Assembly: GCA_003520965.1 (NCBI GenBank)
Contig: DOTU01000001.1
Coordinates: 1 to 9,686, forward strand
Source: Candidatus Zixiibacteriota bacterium
GTDB taxonomy: Bacteria > Zixibacteria > MSB-5A5 > UBA10806
Direction: 5' to 3'
DNA length: 9,686 nucleotides
Position numbers and translations under genes: made by a program. Positions 1-6,867 of this stretch are shown here, in pieces. The notes below the pieces were generated by a model, which made no database searches, was not told the origin of the DNA, and saw only the letters and a program-made list of their open reading frames with translations. Position 1 is the first letter of the stretch. The number at the start of each line of letters is the position of its first letter.

Positions 1-219
1 TCTCTCGGCAATAAGCGTATCTAATAGTTCTCCAATTCTGGGCGAAACGAATCTTTCGTGCACAATTCCGGCGAGGGTGGCCATCTGGTTGCCGCGGTGC
101 TCCGAGCCGTTGTGCGGCATATATGTTCTCTCGTCCCAATCAAGCAGCGACTCGCAGGATCTGATAGCGGCGATCTCGCGTAGATTTCGGTAAAGTTCAT
201 CAAGCGGTTTTTCTGGCAT
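1..219 (-). CDS. M32 family metallocarboxypeptidase (carboxypeptidase Taq type), N-terminal fragment
   Basis: Only the first 73 codons are present; the gene runs off the left edge of the window. The reading frame starts at ATG 219 and stays open to base 1. A good Shine-Dalgarno stretch (AGGAAGGG on the minus strand, bases 227-234) lies 7 bases upstream. The translation contains LLDWDERTYMP at residues 25-35, then NQMATLAGIVHERF at about 44-57 and SPRIGELL at 59-66. These match the N-terminal helical region of carboxypeptidase Taq enzymes (peptidase family M32), which remove C-terminal amino acids using a metal bound by an HEXXH motif. That motif sits in the middle of the roughly 500-residue family and is outside the window, so activity cannot be judged. 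No signal peptide is seen, which fits a cytoplasmic peptidase. The gene is divergent from the phosphoesterase gene. The family call comes from recognised sequence pattern, not a search. Confidence 0.85.
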   Translation of the reverse strand, partial: MPEKPLDELYRNLREIAAIRSCESLLDWDERTYMPHNGSEHRGNQMATLAGIVHERFVSPRIGELLDTLIAER

Positions 220-306
220 TTTTTATCCCTTCCTAACAAGCCTGTCTAAGATTTATCCCAGGATTATTAAATTTATAAAAAGTAGGCCCCAAAAACAAAT
301 AAAACC

Positions 307-334
307 TTTCATTTATGATAGATACGAATATAAT
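307..334 (+). promoter_or_regulatory. Possible sigma-70 type promoter for the phosphoesterase gene
   Basis: A perfect TATAAT hexamer lies at 329-334 in the AT-rich divergent spacer, about 94 bases before the ATG at 428. The sequence at the -35 distance (around 306-312, CTTTCA or TTTCAT) is a weak match to TTGACA. The same spacer holds a weaker minus-strand candidate for the carboxypeptidase gene: TATAAA at 272-277 and TTGTTT at 293-298, with a 15-base spacer. Both are readings by eye in AT-rich sequence, where chance matches are common. Confidence 0.3.
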
Positions 335-416
335 TGATACTTGATGCGAAAAAGAAAGCCTAGACATGCCACTGTAGGAGCCGTTGAATTCCCAATATGT
401 GTGTCTGGATGATTGC

Positions 417-420
417 AGGA
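417..420 (+). promoter_or_regulatory. Ribosome binding site deciding the phosphoesterase start
   Basis: AGGA at 417-420 is followed by 7 bases and then ATG at 428. A TTG at 413 is in frame and would add five residues, but it lies upstream of this site and has no Shine-Dalgarno sequence of its own. This favours ATG 428 as the start. Confidence 0.6.
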
Positions 421-427
421 TAAATTA

Positions 428-1624
428 ATGCGCCTTGTTAATCTGGTAATCGCGGCTTCAGCCTTAATATCTGCCCTGGGGATAATAAATATACTGCTTC
501 TGTGGGGCCTGCACCCTGCCTGGTGGAAGCTAAAGTCGGTCCGCATTCCTGCAATTTTACTCCCGATTATCTCTATCGGCTCAGCCACAATTTGGGCGCT
601 TGGCCATCTGAAGGGCTGGCACCCCCTAACTCAAATAGGGGCAATCGTTACGCCAGCTCTCTTTATTATAGAGATATCGCTTTTAATCTCACTTCCTTTC
701 TCCGGGACTGTACATTCGATTATCCGGGTCATCGATTACTTCAAACGCCGTAGCGACGGTATGCAATTCTCCGGCGGTCGCAGACGATTTGTGAAGCTGG
801 CCGCGGCGGTTTTCCCGGCGGCAGCTGTCTCCTCCAGCCTGGCCGGAGTAGCCGACTCTTATGCCCCAATACAAATCCCAACCAGAAAAATACCTATATC
901 CTTCCTTCCAACGCAACTTGAGGGATTTAAGATTGCTCACCTTTCAGATTTACATCTGGGATATTATGTTAATTTAGATAATTTGCAAGAAGCCGTTGAA
1001 AAAATTAAAACTCATCAGCCCGATTTGGCTCTGGTCACCGGCGATATTTCAGATGATCTAAATATTCTACCCGAGGCCTTAAAGATAATAAGCACTCTTT
1101 CGCCTCGTTTCGGCACCTATGCCAGCGTGGGCAACCACGAATATTATCGCGGTATAATGGAAGTTATGAAGATTTTCAAGACAGCTCCTTTTCCAATGCT
1201 TATTAATCAGCATATTAATATTAACGTTGGCGGGGCAAAGGTTACGCTGGGTGGCGCCGACGATCCGCGAACGCTTCGCCGAGACTACACTCAGTTTCTG
1301 GAAAACACCATTGAGCATACCCTGGGAGAAGCGCCGGCCGATTCCTTTAAGCTATTGATGTGTCATCGGCCCGAGGGATTCAACTACTCCGTTCAAAAGG
1401 GGATCGATCTGGTTCTCTCCGGCCATACTCATGGCGGGCAGGTGGGATTGGGCGGCAGGTCGGTTTTTGAACCTCTATTTCCTGAAAAATACCTTTGGGG
1501 CACATACCATCGCGGGAAAACAACTATGTACACCTCTGGAGGGATGGGCCACTGGCTTCCATTTAGGCTTGGCGTTCCCGCCGAGGCTCCGATTTTGATT
1601 CTGGAAAAGGAAATTCTTGCTTAG
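428..1624 (+). CDS. Membrane-anchored calcineurin-like metallophosphoesterase (YkuE-like)
   Basis: This is a 398-residue protein when started at ATG 428. About 90 N-terminal residues form three hydrophobic segments (about 2-26, 38-60 and 67-91). A basic stretch with RRRFVK at 118-123 follows, then a fourth hydrophobic run at about 124-142. The catalytic domain begins near residue 165. It carries the dinuclear metal motifs of calcineurin-like phosphoesterases in order: SDLHLG (D174, H176), TGDISDD (D206), GNHEY (N236, H237), CHRPE (H313) and GHTHGG (H333, H335). All expected metal ligands are present, so the enzyme should be active on a phosphate ester. Relatives act on phospholipid head groups or UDP-sugar lipids, but the substrate cannot be read from this sequence. 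The Tat-like motif and topology suggest an enzyme domain at the outer face of the inner membrane; that is inference. The gene stands alone, divergent from the carboxypeptidase gene and convergent with the kinase. Confidence 0.9.
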   Translation: MRLVNLVIAASALISALGIINILLLWGLHPAWWKLKSVRIPAILLPIISIGSATIWALGHLKGWHPLTQIGAIVTPALFIIEISLLISLPFSGTVHSIIRVIDYFKRRSDGMQFSGGRRRFVKLAAAVFPAAAVSSSLAGVADSYAPIQIPTRKIPISFLPTQLEGFKIAHLSDLHLGYYVNLDNLQEAVEKIKTHQPDLALVTGDISDDLNILPEALKIISTLSPRFGTYASVGNHEYYRGIMEVMKIFKTAPFPMLINQHININVGGAKVTLGGADDPRTLRRDYTQFLENTIEHTLGEAPADSFKLLMCHRPEGFNYSVQKGIDLVLSGHTHGGQVGLGGRSVFEPLFPEKYLWGTYHRGKTTMYTSGGMGHWLPFRLGVPAEAPILILEKEILA

Positions 1625-1735
1625 GAGAATATCGCAAAATAAATATATTAGAAAGAATCCTGGTTTCGGAAAAGAGATTTATACGATATAGCCGTAGTGA
1701 TTGAGTTGGGCTTCCGAAGGGTACCTTAGATAATA
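1625..1735. other. Short convergent intergenic spacer
   Basis: This 111-base AT-rich gap separates the 3' ends of the phosphoesterase and kinase genes. The only inverted repeat noticed is TTCGGAA near 1665 and TTCCGAA near 1712, with a loop of about 40 bases and no following T-run. I do not call a terminator for either gene here. Confidence 0.4.
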
Positions 1736-4700
1736 TTAAGCGTGTACTGTCTCTGGCGCGTCCAGCACTTCCCGAATTGCTTTTCCTAATTTCTGCATAG
1801 TGTAGGGCTTTCTGATATACTTACCCACGCCGAGCCTCTCAGCCTCTTTCACTCTTTCGGTTTCCGAATAGCCGCTGGTGATTATTGCTTTTTGCCCCGG
1901 ATGGGTCTCCAAGATCGCGCGGTATGTGTCCAGGCCATCAAAGTCCGGTTCCATGATCATATCCAGCACCACAACATCAACGGAATTACGTTCCAAATAC
2001 TTAACTGCCGCATGACCTTCGGGAACGCACTCTGCTTTATACCCCAGGGTCCCCAGGATCGTAACCGCTAACTCGCGTTGCTCGGGGACGTCATCGACTA
2101 TCAAAATCCGCTCATTTCCCGTGATTGAAATCGGCTCATGCTCCTCGCCCGTTACCGTATCGTGAGTGGTTGGGATATAGATGATAAATTCGCTGCCCTT
2201 CTCCGGCTCGCTGCGAACATCAATGTAACCATTATGATCTTTGATAACGCCGTATACTATCGCCAGCCCCAGGCCGCTGCCGCTTCTGCCCATCTCTTTT
2301 TTCGTATAGAACGGCTCAAAGAGTCGCTTGTAATCTTTGGTAGCGATTCCAACCCCCGTATCGCTAACGGTCAGGATAGCATATTCTCCGGCATCAATAT
2401 TGTCATAGCCACCAATGAGTTTATCGATCTGGCGAAATTCAGTTTTAATGCTTAATTCTCCTCCGTGCGGCATGGCATCCATGGCGTTGAGGACCAGATT
2501 CATGATTACTTTATAGAGATGAGTGGTCGAGCCATAGACCAATCGGTTTTGCGGATCAAGTTTTAGATCTAATAGCACATTGGGAAAACGTGGCTTTAGT
2601 TCGAAGAAATCCGGTGATTGCAGATAGCTTTCGACAACCATGTTGATGCTTGTCGGCTTCATCTCATAACGGCCGCGCCGGGCCATCGTTAGAAGATCTT
2701 GCACCACCTCGGCGGCTCGCTGGGCCGAGCTCTCTATTTTGGAAACCTGCTTAACAACCGGGCTATCCAATGGAAGCTTCATCCTGATTAGCTCGGGGTA
2801 AGCCACCAGCGGCCCAAGTATATTATTGAGATCATGCGCTACTCCGCCGGCCAAAACCCCCAGCGATTCCATCCGTTGGGCGCGGCTTAGTTTCTCTCGA
2901 AGCTCCAGCCTTTCCTCTTCAAGATTCTTAGTTTCGGTGATATCGCTGAAAAGGGCGATAGCGCCTGTTATCTCACCGGTATTCCCCAGGCGAGGAGCCG
3001 CCACGACGAACATGATGCGGTGTTCACCATCTCCTCGTATTATTGTGGCTTCGTATTCGCCGGGCTCGCCTCTTTGACGTTTTCGCGATTGTTCCAGAAG
3101 CTTGGGGATTTCATTTTCAGGGATAATACTGGTTATGTTTAGTCCGATAGCCTTTTCCTTGGAATATCCCAGAATTTGACAAGCGGCAGGATTTACGAAA
3201 TTAATAACTAAATTCTTATCGACAATAAGCAGCCCGTTGGGCATGGTTTCGATCAGGCTGCGATATTGCTCCTCTGATTCCTTCAAGGCTTCGGTCATTT
3301 TGACTGCGGTCAGAGCCAGGCCGATATCAGCAGTGATCGACTCAAGGAGGGCAACCCGGGCCTCGGTAAAGACATCAGCGCTATAGCTCAGGAAACTGAA
3401 TACGCCAAGAGTACGGCCGTGTACAATCAGAGGGAAATATGCCAGAGAACGCGACGCCCTTAAATTATAAGCCGGCATACCTTCATTAAAGGGAATAACG
3501 CTGTGCGCTTCTTCTTCCGTTCGATGCTTTATCTGCTTCAGTCCTTGTTTAAACACCTGCTCGGTTGTGGAGCTGGAATCCATTTTAATAAAACCACGGT
3601 TAGTCATGACCGAAAGCTGTCCGTCCTCTTCAGTATCGGCCGAGAAAACAAGCTCAAATTCAGAGTCGTCATTATGGGAGACAACCAGGGCCCCAGCTTC
3701 TACGGGCATCAGATGCCGGACATGTTCGAAGGCCAGGATCGCCAGGTCGCTGGCATCGGTTAAACCAACGAGCTTCGATAGAAAGCGCGTACGGGCGAGG
3801 TTTAGGCTTTCCGCCCTTTTTTGCTCGCTTATATCGCGATAGATAGCATAAACGGCAATCTGACCGTCGGAGGTGTTGATGGGTGTTCCCACAATAGAGA
3901 CATACACAGGTTGTCCGTCTTTGCGGTAGCGGATACCCTCGCAACTTATAGCATCGCCGTCGGCAACCTTGTCGGTTAGCTGGGCCGCTTCCGCCCGTTG
4001 TTCTCCGGGGGCCAGGATATCATCGATATATTTTCCAATTGTTTCTTCCTGTAGATAACCAAACATACGAGTGAATTCCGGATTGGTGCGAGTGATCTTA
4101 CCATCGATATTCCCTACTACCACGGCCTCGGGGGCGCATTCAAAAAGCTGTTCGAAATAGGCCTTTTCGACCTGTAATTGACTATCGGCTTGCCTGCGGC
4201 CGGTTATATCTTCGCCAGAACTAAGAGTGCTTATTATTTTGCCATTAGCATCTTTAAGGGCGGTATTCCTCCAGGCAATGATTCGCTTTTCGCCGGTTTT
4301 GGTATATACTCGATTTTCATGGTATTCAACGAACTCGATTTCCCCGTCGATTATTTTATGAAATACATCTCTAACTTGATCAGATTCTTCTGGCGGAATA
4401 CATGTCCTAAACCAATCTTTGCCAATTAATTCACCCTCATTATATCCAAGAACTTCATAACCTTTTCTATTTAAAAGAGTAATTTTTGCTTCAGAATCAA
4501 TAGCGACAAAAATCACGCCGGCCGTATTCAGATAACTCTGTGCCCTCTCGCTTTCGACCCTCAGGGCCTCATCCGCTCGAACTCGCGCGGTAATATCGCG
4601 CCCGAAATTTAGCGTTGCTGGCTTTCCATACCATTCTACTTTTACCGCATTTATCTCAAGCCAGCGGATACTGCCATCTTGATGTAGCACGCGAAAACGG

Positions 4701-6154
4701 TAGGTTCCTTCAACCTTTTCGCCGGCCATACGAGCTCGATGGTGTTCCAACACCATTGCCCTGTCATCTGTATGGATAAAAGGTTCAAACGGCTTACCGA
4801 TAATGTTTTGCATGCCATAACCACTTATTTCGGAAATTTTATTATTTGAGTAGATAATTTTGAAATTTTGAGTTATAAAAATCGCATCATTGGCATTTTC
4901 GATCAGTAGCCGATAACGTTCTTCGGAGTCACGCAGCGCCTCTTCGATTTTCTTGCGCTCATTAATCTCCTCAACCATGGCCAATATATACGAAAGCTGC
5001 CCATCTTTATCGCAAATGCGACCCAAAGTAACCGAACCCCAAACAATACTGCCGTCTTTTCGCAGGTATCGTTTTTCAGCATTGTAAACCGGTAGCTCTC
5101 CCGAACAAACCTTTTGTACAGCTTCGGAATCTCGAGCGATGTAATCGGGATGGGTAATGTCCTTGAACGTAAGCCTGACTATTTCATCTTCCGAATAACC
5201 TAGCATTTTACAGAACGCGGTATTGGCTTTTACGAATTTTAATGAGGTGTTTGACAAAACCATTGGAAACGGCCCCGTCTCAAAGATCATTCGAAAACGT
5301 TCTTCGTTTTCGCGTAAGGCATCCTCGGCCTTCTTGCGATTGGTGATATCCTCAACCGTTCCCTCGTAATAGAGGATTTCGCCGTTTTTGTCCCTGATTG
5401 TACGGGCGCTTTCCAAAACTTGAACGTAGCCGCCATCTGCTTTTTTCCAGGCGGATTCAAGCCCATGTACGACCCCCATCATATCCATCATTTTTTTAAA
5501 TACTGCGCGAGGATATTGAGGGTTGTAACCGCCACACTCCAGGTCCTGTTTTGCTAACTCTTCAAACGAGCCATATCCAAGCATCCTGATTAGTGCCGGA
5601 TTGGCCATCAAAACTAAACCATCGGGAGTGGTTCTATAAATGCCAATGGTAGCATTCTCAAAAATGCCCCTGAATCGTTCTTCGCTATTCCGCAAAGCCT
5701 CCTCGGTCTGCTTGCGATCAGTGATATCCCGTTGAATTGCCAGAAAGCCAATTATCTTTCCGCTATCGTCAAGAACCGGATTGGCCGAGCTCTCGATTGT
5801 TAACAGGCGGCCATCTTTGGTTTTGTTGACTATTTCGCCCGAAACAATTTCCTTGTTCAGCAGTCGATTCCAAATATCGCCATAAACATCAGCCGCCAGC
5901 TGCCCCGATTTCAATATTCGTGGCGTCTGACCAAGGACCTCCTTTGATGTAAACCCGTAAATTTTCTCAAAGGCCGGGTTGACATAGAGGATTTTGCCGC
6001 CAATGTCAGTTAAGAATATCGCTTCGCCGGATCGCTCGATCCCAAGCTTGAAAAGCGACATGTGCTGCGCTTTAAAGGAGGTCGTATCCTGATGCGCCGA
6101 GCCTGTTGCGTTTCCCGGCTCCCGGGGAGTGACTAATGAGGTATAATCCGACAT
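1736..6154 (-). CDS. Soluble multi-PAS/GAF hybrid sensor histidine kinase with C-terminal receiver
   Basis: The product is 1472 residues with no membrane segment or signal peptide, so it should be a cytoplasmic sensor. Domains in order are PAS1 about 34-147, PAS2 160-275, PAS3 284-400, PAS4 410-525, PAS5 537-653, PAS6 664-778, GAF about 785-950, PAS7 960-1075, HisKA 1092-1160, HATPase 1205-1330 and receiver 1348-1460. The H-box GGVAHDLNN gives phosphoacceptor H1107. The N-box has N1223, the G1 box is DTGVGI (D1265) and the G2 box is GSGLGLAI (1292-1299). The receiver has the acid pair D1354/D1355, phosphoacceptor D1398, S1427 and K1449. Kinase and receiver parts are therefore both intact. There is no DNA-binding or enzymatic output, so the signal should pass through a phosphotransfer partner or the receiver may act as a phosphate sink; neither partner is in the window. 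No heme or flavin signature was recognised. ATG 6154 is the only usable start before an upstream in-frame stop, yet it has no clear Shine-Dalgarno sequence. Confidence 0.95.
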   Translation of the reverse strand: MSDYTSLVTPREPGNATGSAHQDTTSFKAQHMSLFKLGIERSGEAIFLTDIGGKILYVNPAFEKIYGFTSKEVLGQTPRILKSGQLAADVYGDIWNRLLNKEIVSGEIVNKTKDGRLLTIESSANPVLDDSGKIIGFLAIQRDITDRKQTEEALRNSEERFRGIFENATIGIYRTTPDGLVLMANPALIRMLGYGSFEELAKQDLECGGYNPQYPRAVFKKMMDMMGVVHGLESAWKKADGGYVQVLESARTIRDKNGEILYYEGTVEDITNRKKAEDALRENEERFRMIFETGPFPMVLSNTSLKFVKANTAFCKMLGYSEDEIVRLTFKDITHPDYIARDSEAVQKVCSGELPVYNAEKRYLRKDGSIVWGSVTLGRICDKDGQLSYILAMVEEINERKKIEEALRDSEERYRLLIENANDAIFITQNFKIIYSNNKISEISGYGMQNIIGKPFEPFIHTDDRAMVLEHHRARMAGEKVEGTYRFRVLHQDGSIRWLEINAVKVEWYGKPATLNFGRDITARVRADEALRVESERAQSYLNTAGVIFVAIDSEAKITLLNRKGYEVLGYNEGELIGKDWFRTCIPPEESDQVRDVFHKIIDGEIEFVEYHENRVYTKTGEKRIIAWRNTALKDANGKIISTLSSGEDITGRRQADSQLQVEKAYFEQLFECAPEAVVVGNIDGKITRTNPEFTRMFGYLQEETIGKYIDDILAPGEQRAEAAQLTDKVADGDAISCEGIRYRKDGQPVYVSIVGTPINTSDGQIAVYAIYRDISEQKRAESLNLARTRFLSKLVGLTDASDLAILAFEHVRHLMPVEAGALVVSHNDDSEFELVFSADTEEDGQLSVMTNRGFIKMDSSSTTEQVFKQGLKQIKHRTEEEAHSVIPFNEGMPAYNLRASRSLAYFPLIVHGRTLGVFSFLSYSADVFTEARVALLESITADIGLALTAVKMTEALKESEEQYRSLIETMPNGLLIVDKNLVINFVNPAACQILGYSKEKAIGLNITSIIPENEIPKLLEQSRKRQRGEPGEYEATIIRGDGEHRIMFVVAAPRLGNTGEITGAIALFSDITETKNLEEERLELREKLSRAQRMESLGVLAGGVAHDLNNILGPLVAYPELIRMKLPLDSPVVKQVSKIESSAQRAAEVVQDLLTMARRGRYEMKPTSINMVVESYLQSPDFFELKPRFPNVLLDLKLDPQNRLVYGSTTHLYKVIMNLVLNAMDAMPHGGELSIKTEFRQIDKLIGGYDNIDAGEYAILTVSDTGVGIATKDYKRLFEPFYTKKEMGRSGSGLGLAIVYGVIKDHNGYIDVRSEPEKGSEFIIYIPTTHDTVTGEEHEPISITGNERILIVDDVPEQRELAVTILGTLGYKAECVPEGHAAVKYLERNSVDVVVLDMIMEPDFDGLDTYRAILETHPGQKAIITSGYSETERVKEAERLGVGKYIRKPYTMQKLGKAIREVLDAPETVHA
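4910..5728 (-). repeat. Degenerate repeats of the PAS-to-PAS linker in the kinase gene
   Basis: The helical linkers that end one PAS domain and start the next are near copies. Residues 143-162 (DIT...EEALRNSEERFR), 269-288 (DIT...EDALRENEERFR) and 397-415 (IN...EEALRDSEERYR) recur at 5669-5728, 5291-5350 and 4910-4966. Weaker versions follow PAS4 (RADEALRVESER) and precede PAS7 (TEALKESEEQYR). At DNA level they share a plus-strand pattern of GTTCTTCG, a variable stretch and CTTGCG. This indicates growth of the sensor by duplication of PAS units and is a hotspot for recombination or assembly collapse. Confidence 0.7.
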
Positions 6155-6330
6155 ATTGCCATTATCGTCATTTTTGTTAGGGATTTTATGGTATTGAACT
6201 TAAAATTCGGCTATTTGAAACAAAATCTCGTAGAATATAGAAAAAATTGCATGTGGATATAAAAAAGCGATCAGATTGAGATGCCAATTTCGTAATTATG
6301 TTTTTTTGCTCGCTCAAACCGGCGTAAGTT
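6155..6330. other. AT-rich spacer between the lipoprotein gene and the kinase gene
   Basis: This 176-base gap lies between two co-directional minus-strand genes, so it should hold the kinase promoter, the end of the hyp operon transcript, or both. I see no convincing -35/-10 pair. The only hairpin candidate pairs 6266-6273 with 6307-6314 (one mismatch, loop of about 33 bases) before a T-run on the minus strand at 6260-6265, too weak to call. Read-through from the operon into the kinase is therefore possible. Confidence 0.4.
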
Positions 6331-6849
6331 TTAAGGATTAAGCGGACCGCGGGCAAGAACTATATTATCGATCCAGACCGTACCGCTTCCGTTTATTACC
6401 AGATTAAGCTTGATGATATCAGGGGCTTCACCTTTTTGAAGGATAAATGGCGTTTCTTGATTAGTCCAATCGGTGGTGCCAGTTATGAGCGACGCCTGAT
6501 TGCGCGAGAAATACTCGCCTTTATTGGGGAAATGGCAAAGCATTTCCAGATACACTTGCCCGATTACGTTTTGGGTGCGGACTTTCGCCTGGTAGAATAT
6601 TTTGGCGTTATCGATTTTAAGATCATTTATTTCGAAAATCGGTACCGTGATCGGCTGGGCTGCCTCAATTTTAAGCGAGCCCTTGCCATCCGACGAAACG
6701 TTCTTATCTATTTGCATATTCGATTGATAAATTACCCCCGACATATCATCGAGCGGAAATTGGCGGATAACACCTTCCTCTTGATGCTTGGCGCATGAAG
6801 TGAGTATCAGTGAAATACCAACAAAGAAAAAGGCCAGGGACAGTCTCAT
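6331..6849 (-). CDS. Small lipoprotein with a predicted beta-sandwich (carbohydrate-binding-like) domain
   Basis: With start ATG 6849 the protein has 172 residues. The N-terminus is a lipoprotein signal: MRLSLAFFF, then a hydrophobic run ending in the lipobox LTSC, with C19 as the lipidated cysteine. The next residues are A-K, with no aspartate at +2, which in Gram-negative bacteria is compatible with outer-membrane sorting. The mature part alternates short hydrophobic strands with polar turns. It includes GSLKIEA near 57-63 and ends in GTVWIDNIVLARG near 156-168. A terminal W-I-D-N/D-hydrophobic strand is typical of galactose-binding-like or CBM-type jelly rolls. I do not recognise a named family and assign no ligand or enzymatic role. 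The gene starts 18 bases after the hypE stop with its own strong ribosome binding site, so it is very likely the last gene of the hyp operon. Why a surface lipoprotein sits there is unclear. Confidence 0.8.
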   Translation of the reverse strand: MRLSLAFFFVGISLILTSCAKHQEEGVIRQFPLDDMSGVIYQSNMQIDKNVSSDGKGSLKIEAAQPITVPIFEINDLKIDNAKIFYQAKVRTQNVIGQVYLEMLCHFPNKGEYFSRNQASLITGTTDWTNQETPFILQKGEAPDIIKLNLVINGSGTVWIDNIVLARGPLNP

Positions 6850-6855
6850 TCTCAA

Positions 6856-6860
6856 CCTCC
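6856..6860 (-). promoter_or_regulatory. Ribosome binding site deciding the lipoprotein start
   Basis: GGAGG on the minus strand (bases 6856-6860) is separated by 6 bases from ATG 6849. An in-frame TTG at 6853-6855 directly abuts this site and could not be used with it, so ATG 6849 is preferred over the two-residue-longer form. Confidence 0.7.
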
Positions 6861-6867
6861 AACTATC

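Noticed and set aside
21..239. Minus-strand open frame of 72 codons at the left edge
   Set aside because: It overlaps the carboxypeptidase fragment in another frame. The alternative frame starting at 219 gives a clear M32 match, while this one gives a low-complexity Arg/Ser/Thr-rich product.
1663..1720. Inverted repeat TTCGGAA / TTCCGAA between the convergent genes
   Set aside because: The arms are 7 bases with about 40 bases between them and no T-run, so it is within what chance would give.
6260..6314. Possible terminator hairpin after the lipoprotein gene on the minus strand
   Set aside because: The arms are about 8 bases with a mismatch and a loop of more than 30 bases, so despite the following T-run it is not a convincing intrinsic terminator.
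6436..6798. Plus-strand 120-codon open frame opposite the lipoprotein gene
   Set aside because: The minus-strand frame has a lipobox, a strong ribosome site and operon context; the plus frame has none of these.
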